Below the pieces are notes generated by a model. That model saw only the letters and a list, made by a program, of their open reading frames with translations, was not told where the DNA came from and made no database searches. The position numbers and the translations under genes were made by a program. Shown piece after piece: positions 1 to 7,172 of a stretch of 18,415 nt of DNA (positions within the stretch are counted from its first letter, which is position 1; each line of letters begins with the position of its first letter). Source of the DNA: Collinsella sp. CAG:166 (GTDB lineage Bacteria; Actinomycetota; Coriobacteriia; Coriobacteriales; Coriobacteriaceae); NCBI GenBank assembly GCA_000434535.1, contig FR878614.1, positions 1-18,415 of the forward strand. The letters run 5' to 3'.

Positions 1-6
1 CGTCAT
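1..6 (-). CDS. Possible start of a divergent gene, cut by the window edge
   Basis: On the minus strand an ATG (bases 6-4) followed by ACG sits directly behind purine-rich sequence: AGGAGG two bases upstream and GAAAGG about nine bases upstream. The second has the spacing seen for other genes here, such as the HIT gene. Only two codons are in the window, so neither product nor frame can be confirmed. The call rests on the ribosome-binding-like sequence and on the long A+T-rich stretch between it and ppk, which suits a divergent promoter region. Confidence 0.3.
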
Positions 7-243
7 GGCCTCCTACCTTTCTTTCGGGCCTTTCGGCCGAATCTCTCAGCGCCCTTCCATAGCGGACGCTGCTTGCTGACAGCTCTAGTTATATCCAAAT
101 TCCACCCGCAATTCTACCTCGCCCCCGAACGGTCAACAAAGTGCGATGAACGGTATATCGCATGAGATTCCCCCATAATGTACTTCGGCGTTCTAAAGTA
201 ACTTTTCTAAGGTAAACGCTCTTTTTTCCTAAAAACTATTTGC

Positions 244-285
244 AATTGCATCTCTAAACTTTTGATTCAGAATTGCATAGCTAAA
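244..285 (+). repeat. Imperfect direct repeat AATTGCAT-NN-CTAAA
   Basis: AATTGCATCTCTAAA at 244-258 recurs as AATTGCATAGCTAAA at 271-285, matching at 13 of 15 bases with a 27-base period. The first copy overlaps the palindrome TGCAATTGCA (241-250). Paired A+T-rich sites in a probable promoter region could be operator sites, but no regulator is identified. Confidence 0.45.
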
Positions 286-498
286 TCGGTTTTATGTATA
301 TAAATGATGTTTGTTTACGTTTCCGCCTGCATTCAATGATATTCAGCTATCCATCATTCTTATTCACACTTACGTACCAGTTGAGTGAGGATATAGACCG
401 CTTGCAGACGAGCAGGGCGTCAGTCCTATGACTTGTCAGCGTAAGAAGTAGGTAAAGATACCGTTCGCACAATACGTCCGTGCCACAAGTCGACTAAA

Positions 499-526
499 TT
501 GAGACAATAGTGAATAGGGTTAGGCT
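499..526 (+). promoter_or_regulatory. Candidate ppk promoter
   Basis: TTGAGA (499-504) and TAGGCT (521-526) are separated by 16 bases. The second fits the TAnnnT -10 form common in high-G+C actinobacteria. A start just after would give a leader of about 25 bases to the ppk ATG and place the hairpin at 530-544 at the 5' end of the mRNA. This is inferred from sequence match only. Confidence 0.35.
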
Positions 527-529
527 ACC

Positions 530-544
530 GTCCCCTGCGGGGAC
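530..544 (+). promoter_or_regulatory. Small hairpin just before the ppk start
   Basis: GTCCCC (530-535) and GGGGAC (539-544) form a perfect 6-pair stem around TGC. It ends 11 bases before the ATG at 556 and contains the only G-rich stretch that could act as a distant ribosome-binding site for that start, so it might mask initiation. Confidence 0.4.
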
Positions 545-555
545 TGAACGGACAG

Positions 556-3135
556 ATGCATATGCCGAGCAAAATCGAAAAAAAGCAAGCCGCCGCAAAG
601 CTGCGCAAACCGCCTCGCGACTTCTCGTACACGCAGAACCGAGAGCTCAGCTGGCTACGCTTTGACAACCGTGTGCTTGACGAAGCCTTCGATGAGACCG
701 TTCCGCTGTTCGAGCGTCTAAAGTTCGTGTCGATTTTCGAGTCTAACCTCGACGAGTTTCTCATGGTGCGCGTGGGCGGCCTGTCCGATCTGGCAGAGCT
801 CAAAAAGCAACCTGTCGACAACAAGAGCAATATGACCGCCTCCGAACAGGTCGATGCTGTCATGGCCGAAATGCCCGGGCTCCTTACCCGTTGGGAGTCC
901 ATCTTTAAGAGCATCGAGGGCAAGCTCGACACCTTGGGCGTTCACCGCGCCCGCATCGATTCGCTTACGCCCGAGGAGCGCACCTTTGTAACCCGCTACT
1001 TCCAGGCCTACGTGTCGCCGGTCATCTCGCCGCTGGTCATCGATCCTCGCCACCCCTTCCCCAACCTACGCAATGGCGCGCTCTATCTGGCCTGTGGTCT
1101 GGACGGCGCCACCGACGAGGAGAGCCTGCTGGGCCTTATCGAGATTCCCGCCTCGATGAACCGCGTGGTCGAGATCCCCTCGCCCACCGGCACCTACTCC
1201 TACATCTTGCTCGAGGACGTCATCCTCGCCTGCCTGGACAGCTGCTTTGGCTCCTATAAGCCGCTGGATCGTGCGCTGATCCGCGTCACCCGCAACGCCG
1301 ACATCGATCCGGACGGCGAGGGCGTCGAAGAGGAAGAGGACTACCGCCAGCACATGAAGCGCATCCTCAAGAAGCGCCTGCGTCTGCAGCCGGTAGTGCT
1401 CGCGGTCTCGGGGTCGCTCGAGAAGGCAACGCTCAAGACCATCCGCAAGGCGCTCGAGCTTTCGCGCCGCTCTGTCTTTACCTGCGATATCCCGCTCGAC
1501 CTGGGCTACGTCTTTGGCATTGAGGGCAAGATTCCCGAGCACCTGCGCAACGAGCTGCTCTTTACGCCGTTTAGGCCGCAGCCCAATCCCACCATCGACA
1601 TGACCCGCTCCATCCGCGAGCAGGTGCTGCAGCACGACAAGCTGCTCTTTTATCCCTACGAGGCCATGAACCCCTTCCTGGATCTGGTGCACGAGGCCGC
1701 CTACGACCCCGAGTGCATCTCGCTGCGCATCACGCTCTACCGCGTGGCCAAGCAGAGCCGCCTATGCGAGTCGTTGATCGATGCCGCCGAGAACGGCAAA
1801 GAGGTCACGGTGCTCATGGAGCTCCGCGCCCGCTTTGACGAGCAGAACAACATCGAGTGGGCCGAGCGTCTGGAAGAGGCAGGCTGCACCGTCATCTACG
1901 GCTCCGAAGGCTTTAAGTGCCACTCCAAGATCTGCCAGCTCACCTATCGCGAGGGCATGGCGCTCACCCGCCTCACGCTTTTGGGCACCGGCAACTTTAA
2001 CGAGAAGACGGCCAAACTCTACAGCGACTTTATGCTCATGACAGCCCATCCCGGCATCGGTGAAGACGCCAACCTGTTCTTCCGCAATCTGTCGCTGGGC
2101 AACCTGCGCGGCGACTACCGCTTCCTGGGTGTGGCGCCCGTCGGACTGAAACCGCTCATCATGCGCGGGCTTGACCGCGAGATCCAGCGCGCCCTTGCCG
2201 GCGAGCCCGCCCGCGTGTTCTTTAAGCTCAACTCACTGACCGACCGCGAGGTTATCGACAAGATCGCCGAGGCATCGTGTGCCGGCGTGCGCGTAGACAT
2301 GATCATCCGCGGCATCTCGTGCCTCAAGCCCGGTGTTCCGGGCAAGACCGAGAACGTGCATGTCCGCTCCATCGTCGGACGCTTTTTGGAGCACGCGCGC
2401 GTCTATGCTTTCGGCGTGGACTCGGACATGATTTACCTGAGCTCAGCCGATATGATGACGCGCAACACCGAGCACCGCGTGGAGATCGCCTTCCCCGTGC
2501 TCGACCCCACCTGCCGCGCCCTAGTGCACGAGTACATGGGCATGCAGCTGCGGGACAACGTGAAGGCCCGCAGCCTCACGAGCGACGGCACCTGGGTCCC
2601 CGTGGAGCGTGCAGAGGGTGAAAAACCCTTCAACTCGCAGGAAGCTCTGCTGGAGCGTGCCTATCGCAACGCCGAGGCCGCCGCGCAACAGCGCGTACAG
2701 GAGAAGGAACGCGTAGCCGAGGAGGCTATTCAGGCCGAGGTTGAACATGGGGCAGCTGCCAAACCGAAAGCGGTTGCCGCTCCCCCGGTGAATGAGCCCG
2801 AGGCTGCCGCAGAGCCCGCCGTGGAGAAAGCGCCCGCGCCCGCTACCGCGACTCCGGGGCCCGCCGCCGAGGCAAAGCCCGCCCCTGCTCCTGAGCCGCA
2901 GCCGGCCGCACCCGAGGTTCAGAAGGTCCAGGCGACCGTCATTGAGCCCGAGCCTGCACCTGTACCTCGGCCCGAGCCTCAGGTCACCAAGCCCGCACCC
3001 GAGACGAGTGCCCGTCGCGATAAGCCCGCTGGCAAGACCAAGGCCATCGAGCGCCATCGCCCCGGCCGCGTGCGCATGGGTCTGGGCCTGATCGGCCTGG
3101 GTCTTAAGACGCTCATTACCGGCAAGACGAAATAG
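556..3135 (+). CDS. ppk1: Polyphosphate kinase (PPK1) with long C-terminal tail
   Basis: PPK1 reversibly transfers the gamma-phosphate of ATP onto polyphosphate in the cytoplasm. The order of parts is family-like: the N-terminal domain (ELSWLRFDNRVLDEA at about 30-44, NLDEFLMVRV to 73), the head domain, then the two phospholipase-D-like catalytic halves. His456 in KCHSK is the expected autophosphorylated residue and His613 in FLEHARVYAFG the second catalytic histidine. The core ends near residue 705. The 859-residue length exceeds the usual roughly 690-720 because of an alanine/glutamate-rich helix-like segment (700-735), a Pro/Ala/Glu-rich stretch (735-815) and a basic end (819-859) with the apolar run MGLGLIGLGLKTLI. 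The start is ATG 556; a second in-frame ATG at 562 is an alternative because GGAC at 550-553 is better spaced for it. No exopolyphosphatase gene lies next to it in the window. Function is nearly certain; the role of the tail is unknown. Confidence 0.96.
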   Translation: MHMPSKIEKKQAAAKLRKPPRDFSYTQNRELSWLRFDNRVLDEAFDETVPLFERLKFVSIFESNLDEFLMVRVGGLSDLAELKKQPVDNKSNMTASEQVDAVMAEMPGLLTRWESIFKSIEGKLDTLGVHRARIDSLTPEERTFVTRYFQAYVSPVISPLVIDPRHPFPNLRNGALYLACGLDGATDEESLLGLIEIPASMNRVVEIPSPTGTYSYILLEDVILACLDSCFGSYKPLDRALIRVTRNADIDPDGEGVEEEEDYRQHMKRILKKRLRLQPVVLAVSGSLEKATLKTIRKALELSRRSVFTCDIPLDLGYVFGIEGKIPEHLRNELLFTPFRPQPNPTIDMTRSIREQVLQHDKLLFYPYEAMNPFLDLVHEAAYDPECISLRITLYRVAKQSRLCESLIDAAENGKEVTVLMELRARFDEQNNIEWAERLEEAGCTVIYGSEGFKCHSKICQLTYREGMALTRLTLLGTGNFNEKTAKLYSDFMLMTAHPGIGEDANLFFRNLSLGNLRGDYRFLGVAPVGLKPLIMRGLDREIQRALAGEPARVFFKLNSLTDREVIDKIAEASCAGVRVDMIIRGISCLKPGVPGKTENVHVRSIVGRFLEHARVYAFGVDSDMIYLSSADMMTRNTEHRVEIAFPVLDPTCRALVHEYMGMQLRDNVKARSLTSDGTWVPVERAEGEKPFNSQEALLERAYRNAEAAAQQRVQEKERVAEEAIQAEVEHGAAAKPKAVAAPPVNEPEAAAEPAVEKAPAPATATPGPAAEAKPAPAPEPQPAAPEVQKVQATVIEPEPAPVPRPEPQVTKPAPETSARRDKPAGKTKAIERHRPGRVRMGLGLIGLGLKTLITGKTK

Positions 3136-3137
3136 TC

Positions 3138-3162
3138 GTTTGTAGAAGCAGTTTGTAGAAGC
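3138..3162 (+). repeat. Tandem 12-base repeat after ppk
   Basis: GTTTGTAGAAGC occurs at 3138-3149 and again at 3151-3162, one base apart. It lies between the ppk stop and the terminator, and the second copy supplies the foot of the terminator stem. It is probably a slippage duplication of the terminator's 5' flank. Confidence 0.7.
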
Positions 3163-3202
3163 GCCCCGCATTTGAGGAAAGCCTCGGATGCGGGGCGCTT
3201 TT
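3159..3202 (+). terminator. Rho-independent terminator of ppk
   Basis: Bases 3159-3171 pair perfectly with 3188-3200 (core GCGCCCCGCAT / ATGCGGGGCGC). An internal GAGG/CCTC stem (3174-3177 with 3182-3185) closes an AAAG tetraloop, and TTTT ends the stem. It sits 24 bases after the ppk stop. The next gene starts soon after, so it must have its own promoter close by or depend on readthrough. Confidence 0.9.
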
Positions 3203-3248
3203 CCCTGCTACCATGGTGCGAACAACAACGCGAATGACAGGCAGGAAT

Positions 3249-4562
3249 ATGAAGCTCACTATAGAATCGATGACCTACGGCGCCGACGGGCTGGCGCACG
3301 CCGACAACGGCAAGGCCGTCTTTGTGCAGGGTGCCGTGGCAGGCGACATCGTCGAGACCGAGGTCGTACAGGACGGCAAGTCATTCATGCGCGCCCGCAC
3401 CACCGAGATTCTGGAGCCAAGCCCCAATCGCATTCAGCCTCCCTGCCCCTTCGTGGGCATCTGCGGCGGCTGCTCGTGGGGCAATCTCTCACGCACGGCA
3501 CAGCTCGCCGCCAAGGAGCAAAACCTGCGCTCCACGCTCGAGCGCATCGGCAAGTTCGCTCCTGAGCAGGTCGATGAGTTGGTACAGCCCATCTGCCACA
3601 CCAAGGACGACTGGGGCTACCGCAATAAAATCGAGCTCGAACCGACCGTCGTCAACGGTCGCGTGCGCCTTGGCATGCACGGTGTCGACCCCAGCAAAAT
3701 CGTGACCGTCGATATGTGTCCGCTGTTCGATAAGCGCTTCCCGAAGGCACTCAAATCGGTCGTCGGCGCACTTAACTATCTAAGCGGCAGCCATGACTTG
3801 GGGCTCGAACGCGTGGGCATTCGCGCATCGCGCCGCACCAAGGCACTCGAGGTCGCACTCTGGACGCCGACAGGCTCTTTTCCGCGCTCGCAGGTCTCCC
3901 GCGTGCTGGCGGACGCCGCTCATCCCACGAGCATCGTGCGCGTGATGAGCAAGGGCGAAAAGAAGGCCCGCCGTGTCTCTAAGGTGGAGATGCTCGCCGG
4001 TGAGGGCTCGTGGACCGAGAACATCGCTGACGGCCAGATGCGCCTGTCCGCCCCATCGTTTTTCCAAGTCAACACCAAGGGCGCCGAGATTTTGATCGAG
4101 CTCGTTATGGAGGCGCTCGATCCGCAGGAAGACGAGCTTGCCGTGGACCTGTACTGCGGTGCCGGCACCTTTACCCTGCCGCTCGCCCGCCGCTGCGACT
4201 TTGTCGCTGCCGTCGAGGCCTACGGCCCCGCCGTGCGCGATCTACGCCGTAACCTGGAAATCAACAAGCTTGATAACGTCGACGTCATTGGCGGAGACGC
4301 GGTGCGCGAGTTCCCCGACCAGGACGCCGATGTCCTAGTAGTCGACCCGCCGCGTGCAGGCCTAGCGCCTGAGGCCATCGACCTCATCGCCAGCACAAGC
4401 GCTCGCGATGTCGCCTATGTGAGCTGCGACCCGGCCACCCTGGCGCGCGATCTCAAACGCTTTGTCGAAGAAGGCACCTTCTCCCCCGTAAAGATCACGC
4501 CAGTCGATCTGTTCCCACAAACCTTCCACTGCGAGACCGTCGTCCACCTTAGGCGCAACTAG
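3249..4562 (+). CDS. rlmD: 23S rRNA/tRNA uracil-5-methyltransferase (RlmD/TrmA family)
   Basis: A SAM-dependent enzyme methylating C5 of a uridine in RNA. From ATG 3249 (437 residues) it begins with the TRAM RNA-binding domain (MKLTIESMTYGADG). Next comes the cysteine cluster CPFVGICGGC (Cys66, Cys72, Cys75) with a fourth Cys157 in DMCPLF, matching the [4Fe-4S] ligands of RlmD/RumA. The SAM motif DLYCGAGTF is near 300, then VVDPPRAG, the nucleophile Cys393 in YVSCDPATLARD, and the closing PQTFHCETVVHL. In-frame ATGs at 3213 and 3234 give longer forms, but 3213 is only 10 bases past the ppk terminator, and the conserved start plus AGGCAGGA upstream favour 3249. RlmD (rRNA) versus the dual-site RlmCD or TrmA (tRNA) cannot be settled by eye; the Fe-S cysteines favour the RlmC/RlmD side. 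Confidence 0.92.
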   Translation: MKLTIESMTYGADGLAHADNGKAVFVQGAVAGDIVETEVVQDGKSFMRARTTEILEPSPNRIQPPCPFVGICGGCSWGNLSRTAQLAAKEQNLRSTLERIGKFAPEQVDELVQPICHTKDDWGYRNKIELEPTVVNGRVRLGMHGVDPSKIVTVDMCPLFDKRFPKALKSVVGALNYLSGSHDLGLERVGIRASRRTKALEVALWTPTGSFPRSQVSRVLADAAHPTSIVRVMSKGEKKARRVSKVEMLAGEGSWTENIADGQMRLSAPSFFQVNTKGAEILIELVMEALDPQEDELAVDLYCGAGTFTLPLARRCDFVAAVEAYGPAVRDLRRNLEINKLDNVDVIGGDAVREFPDQDADVLVVDPPRAGLAPEAIDLIASTSARDVAYVSCDPATLARDLKRFVEEGTFSPVKITPVDLFPQTFHCETVVHLRRN

Positions 4563-4576
4563 CTGATGATTTTTCT

Positions 4577-4634
4577 GGGACGGGGATTAAATGATCAATT
4601 TGTACCGAATGATTATTTAATCCCCGTCCCTTTT
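4577..4634 (+). terminator. Large palindrome acting as terminator, possible dispersed repeat
   Basis: Bases 4577-4592 (GGGACGGGGATTAAAT) pair perfectly with 4615-4630 over 16 pairs. The 22-base loop can itself pair further (ATC-A-ATT with AATGAT). TTTT follows at 4631-4634, so termination of the methyltransferase mRNA is plausible. The long A+T-rich upper stem is unlike the other terminators here and could mark a repeated palindromic element. Confidence 0.75.
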
Positions 4635-4654
4635 AAACATTGGGAAATCGAGCG

Positions 4655-4682
4655 TGGCAAGCGGGGGTCTTCGGGGTATAAG
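4655..4682 (+). promoter_or_regulatory. Candidate promoter for the DJ-1/maf operon
   Basis: TGGCAA (4655-4660) and TATAAG (4677-4682) are separated by 16 bases. This lies between the palindrome that ends the preceding transcript and the DJ-1 start at 4720, giving a leader of about 30 bases. A sequence match only. Confidence 0.4.
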
Positions 4683-4719
4683 ACGGCTAATTGTATGCCG
4701 CCCTATGAAAGGAACCCTT

Positions 4720-5262
4720 ATGCCCAGCGTTGCCGTTCTTGCCGCCGATGGCTTTGAAACGATTGAATGCCTGACCATGGTCGATGTCATGCGTCGCGGC
4801 GGCGTGCGCGCCACGCTCGTCTCGATTATGCCCACGCGCGAGGTCGTAAGCTCGCTGCAGATCCCCGTGACCTGCGATGCGCTCTTTGATGAGATCAACT
4901 TTGACGAGTACGACTGCGTCGTGCTGCCCGGCGGCCTGCCCGGTGCCACCAACCTGCGCGCCGATCAGCGCGTCTGCGACGTGGTCTGCGAGTTCGCCGC
5001 GACCAAGCACGTCGCCGCCATCTGCGCCGCCCCGTTTATCCTGGGCGAGCTCGACCTGCTCGAGGGGCGCCACGCCACGTGCTTCCCTGGCTTTGAGAAA
5101 AGCTTCCCCGAGGGCGCCTATACCGGCGAGAAGGTTACGCAAGACGGCAACATCATCACCGCCAGCGGCATGGCCCAGTCGCTCCCCTTTGCGCTTGAGC
5201 TGCTGCGCACGATCGCCGGCGACAAGGCTGTCGAGAAGGTCGCCGAGGGCATCCAACTATGA
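4720..5262 (+). CDS. DJ-1/PfpI family protein (YajL-like)
   Basis: A 180-residue protein of the class I glutamine amidotransferase-like fold, as in DJ-1/YajL. Proteins of this group act in oxidative or carbonyl stress defence, though the exact biochemical activity is disputed. Visible marks are the N-terminal strand VAVLAADGFETIECLTMVDVMRRGG, with Glu16 aligning to Glu18 of human DJ-1, the VVLPGGLPGATNL loop, the nucleophile elbow AAICAAPFIL with Cys102, and ITASGMAQSLPFALELL. The start is ATG 4720, preceded by GAAAGGA with six bases of spacing; upstream in-frame ATGs at 4654 and 4705 lack this and extend past the conserved start. Its stop codon overlaps the maf start (ATGA), so the two are translationally coupled. 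Confidence 0.9.
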   Translation: MPSVAVLAADGFETIECLTMVDVMRRGGVRATLVSIMPTREVVSSLQIPVTCDALFDEINFDEYDCVVLPGGLPGATNLRADQRVCDVVCEFAATKHVAAICAAPFILGELDLLEGRHATCFPGFEKSFPEGAYTGEKVTQDGNIITASGMAQSLPFALELLRTIAGDKAVEKVAEGIQL

Positions 5263-5840
5263 TTTTGGCTTCGCAATCACCGCGCCGCATAGAGCTGATG
5301 CGCGAGGCAGGCTACAACATTCGCGTGATTCCCGCGGATATCGACGAAACGCCCTTTGATGGCGAGGCCCCGCTCACGCTTGTCGAGCGCTTGGCACGCG
5401 CCAAGGCGGCTGCCGTTGCTGCCGAGTATGCCGAGCCCAATGAGCTGACGGTCGCGGCCGACACCATCGTCACCTTCGACGGCAAGATTTTGGGCAAGCC
5501 GGCAACCGAGGGCGAGGCGCGCACCATGCTCCGTGAGCTTTCGGGCCGCACGCACCAGGTCGCAACCGGCGTCTGCATCGTTAAGGCAGGCGATACGGCC
5601 GCCCCGCATGCCGCCGAGAGCCTGTCGTTTGTCGATATGACCGACGTGACATTCTACGAGCTCACCGACGAGCAGATCGAGCACTACGTTGCCTCGGGTG
5701 AGCCCATGGATAAGGCAGGCGCCTACGGCATCCAGGGCACAGGCGGCCGCATGCTCGTGCACGATATTTCGGGCGACTTCTATAACGTGGTGGGCCTACC
5801 CATCGCCCGCGTCGCGCGCGCGATTCAAAAACTCTCGTAA
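5259..5840 (+). CDS. maf: Maf family nucleotide pyrophosphatase
   Basis: A 193-residue Maf/HAM1-fold enzyme that hydrolyses nucleoside triphosphates to monophosphates. It is probably the dTTP/UTP (YhdE) type, which removes modified or excess pyrimidine nucleotides and has been linked to septum inhibition. It shows the N-terminal signature LASQSPRRIELM, ETPFDGEAP, the metal-binding and catalytic AADTIV (Asp68), LSGRTHQVATG and the long motif YVASGEPMDKAGAYGIQG near 143-160. The ATG overlaps the DJ-1 stop by four bases, and no separate promoter is seen, so it is co-expressed with DJ-1. The substrate subtype is inferred from motif likeness. Confidence 0.93.
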   Translation: MILASQSPRRIELMREAGYNIRVIPADIDETPFDGEAPLTLVERLARAKAAAVAAEYAEPNELTVAADTIVTFDGKILGKPATEGEARTMLRELSGRTHQVATGVCIVKAGDTAAPHAAESLSFVDMTDVTFYELTDEQIEHYVASGEPMDKAGAYGIQGTGGRMLVHDISGDFYNVVGLPIARVARAIQKLS

Positions 5841-5848
5841 TTGCATCT

Positions 5849-5877
5849 GGCGCTGGGTATCCCCCAGCGCCTACAAT
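5849..5877 (+). promoter_or_regulatory. Hairpin followed by a -10-like TACAAT, between maf and the peptidase
   Basis: GGCGCTGGG (5849-5857) pairs with CCCAGCGCC (5863-5871) around TATCC. It is followed by TACAATTTT, which could serve as a weak terminator tail for maf or as a -10 box (TACAAT, 5872-5877) for the peptidase gene. No good -35 is visible. A short palindrome CGTAC-C-GTACG lies at 5883-5893. Confidence 0.45.
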
Positions 5878-5941
5878 TTTGGCGTACCGTACGGATCCCG
5901 ACCGGGCACAAGGCGCGGCGGAAAACCGATAGGAGTTAAAC

Positions 5942-6943
5942 ATGGATACACTGCTCGAGGCCATTGACGTCTGCGATGTCGATGGCTTTTGCTATGGCAA
6001 CTATACGGACGAGGAGGCCGGCACCGGTTGCACCGTAATCGTGGCACCCGAGGGCGCCACCGGCGGCGTTGACGTTCGCGGCGGTGCTCCCGCTTCGCGC
6101 GAGACCGACCTGCTGCGACCCGAGAACACCGTCGACAAGGTCCACGCCGTCTGCCTTTCGGGCGGATCGGCCTTTGGCCTCGAGGCTGCAAGCGGCGTCG
6201 CTCGCGAGCTTGAGAGCCGCGGCATCGGCCTTCCCGTCGGCCCCACGCAGGTGCCTATCGTGTGCTCGAGCTGTATCTTCGACCTCGCCTTTGGTAACCC
6301 CACCGTTCGCCCCGACATTGAGGCCGGCATCGCCGCCGTGCGCGAAGCACTCGACAACACCCCCACCAAGCTCGAACAGGGCAACGTAGGCGCCGGCACG
6401 GGCGCTACCGTGGGTAAGCTCATGGGCCCCGCTACCTGCATGAAGGCCGGCCTTGGCGCTGCCGCCGTGGCGCTCGGCCCCATCAAGGTGGGCGCCGTGG
6501 TCTCGGTCAACGCCTGCGGCAACGTTGTCGACCCCTTCACCGGCGAGTGGGTCGCCGGTATGCGCGCCGCAGCCGATAGCGACCAAATCGTCGACATGGA
6601 ACTCGCAGCCTTTGCCGCCGCCGGATCCATGCAGATGCCGCTCGACCGCACCAACACCACCATCAGCTGCATCGTCACCAACGTGGAACTCACTAAGGCA
6701 CAAGCCACCAAGGTCTCCCAGATGGCCGCAGACGCCTACGCACACGCCATCCGTCCCACGCACACCACCAACGACGGCGACACCATCTACGCCCTCGCCA
6801 GCGGCAAACTGGGCGCCCAGGCAAGCGCCGCCGTTCCCCTAGACCTGCTGGGCATGCTCGCCGTAAGGGCCCTGGAAACCGCCATCGTAAACGGAGCCAA
6901 AACCGCAAAAACCTCCCACGGCATCCCCGGCGCCGCGAAGTAG
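5942..6943 (+). CDS. P1 family (S58, DmpA/NylC-type) N-terminal nucleophile peptidase
   Basis: A 333-residue protein of the DmpA/BapA/NylC group, whose members split themselves before a Ser/Thr and then act as aminopeptidases, beta-aminopeptidases or amide hydrolases. Seen here are GCTVIVAPEGATGGVDVRGG, the substrate-pocket region CLSGGSAFGLEAASGV (71-86), NVGAGTGATVGKL, VSVNACGNVVDPFTG, and the self-cleavage site TNTTI, where Asn238-Thr239 would leave Thr239 as the nucleophile. AGGAG (5931-5935) lies six bases before the ATG. No signal peptide is visible, so it is probably cytoplasmic. It is separated from maf by a hairpin and probably has its own promoter; transcription runs into palindromic element A. 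The substrate cannot be told. Confidence 0.9.
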   Translation: MDTLLEAIDVCDVDGFCYGNYTDEEAGTGCTVIVAPEGATGGVDVRGGAPASRETDLLRPENTVDKVHAVCLSGGSAFGLEAASGVARELESRGIGLPVGPTQVPIVCSSCIFDLAFGNPTVRPDIEAGIAAVREALDNTPTKLEQGNVGAGTGATVGKLMGPATCMKAGLGAAAVALGPIKVGAVVSVNACGNVVDPFTGEWVAGMRAAADSDQIVDMELAAFAAAGSMQMPLDRTNTTISCIVTNVELTKAQATKVSQMAADAYAHAIRPTHTTNDGDTIYALASGKLGAQASAAVPLDLLGMLAVRALETAIVNGAKTAKTSHGIPGAAK

Positions 6944-6954
6944 CCTAACCTGAC

Positions 6955-7079
6955 GGTTGCCCGGTGGGGCTTGGTTATGTTTGCTGCTCTACAGTCCTGG
7001 CTCGCACGAAGAGCACATTAAGTGCTCTTCGGCTCGTGCGGAACTCGCGACAAACATAACCAAGCCCCACCGGGCAACC
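6955..7079. repeat. Palindromic element A (29-base perfect arms, conserved core)
   Basis: The left arm 6955-6983 is the exact reverse complement of the right arm 7051-7079. Inside, GAAGAGCAC (7008-7016) and GTGCTCTTC (7022-7030) form a perfect stem around ATTAA, extended by CGCAC (7003-7007) with GTGCG (7036-7040) across a five-base bulge. The core 6991-7045, read on the minus strand, matches the core of element B at 49 of 54 aligned positions plus one single-base gap. The arms of the two elements are unrelated. Within each arm a small GC hairpin (GCCC/GGGC) is followed by a T-rich run, as in a weak terminator. It starts 11 bases after the peptidase stop. No protein gene fits. Confidence 0.85.
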
Positions 7080-7081
7080 TA

Positions 7082-7147
7082 CCAACCAGATTCTTTTCAG
7101 CCCAGGCCCCTGTGTACCGCGCGTCGAAGATCTTCAAATTCAAATAA
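7082..7147 (+). pseudogene. 3'-end remnant of a glycosyltransferase-like gene
   Basis: Read in the frame ending at TAA 7145-7147, the last codons spell APVYRASKIFKFK-stop. The neighbouring glycosyltransferase on the opposite strand ends LYRLASKIFKFN-stop, and 17 bases are identical (7127-7143 against the complement of 7319-7335). The similarity fades upstream and no start is present, so this looks like the tail of a lost paralog. An alternative is an inverted duplication of the end of the existing gene. It lies between elements A and B. Confidence 0.4.
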
Positions 7148-7172
7148 CCTGACAATCGATTCTTGTAGCAGA

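Larger units (their letters stand above)
7..555. other. A+T-rich non-coding region upstream of ppk
   Basis: No credible gene is seen on either strand. The stretch from about 90 to 350 is much richer in A+T than the flanking genes. It holds a short hairpin at 24-40 (TCGG...CCGA around a TTTC loop), a perfect palindrome TGCAATTGCA at 241-250, an A+T-rich direct repeat (244-285), and a possible weak promoter with TTGCAT at 273-278 and TATATA at 297-302 (18-base gap). A promoter-like pair nearer to ppk is listed separately. The length suggests regulatory DNA or an undetected small RNA, but no RNA family is recognised. Confidence 0.6.

Noticed and set aside
2521..3171. 216-codon frame antisense to the ppk tail
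   Set aside because: Gly/Leu/Arg repeats arise from reading the Pro/Ala/Glu codons backwards; it also runs over the ppk terminator.
3213..3248. Twelve-codon N-terminal extension of the methyltransferase
   Set aside because: It begins 10 bases after the ppk terminator, has no ribosome-binding site and precedes the conserved TRAM-domain start at 3249.
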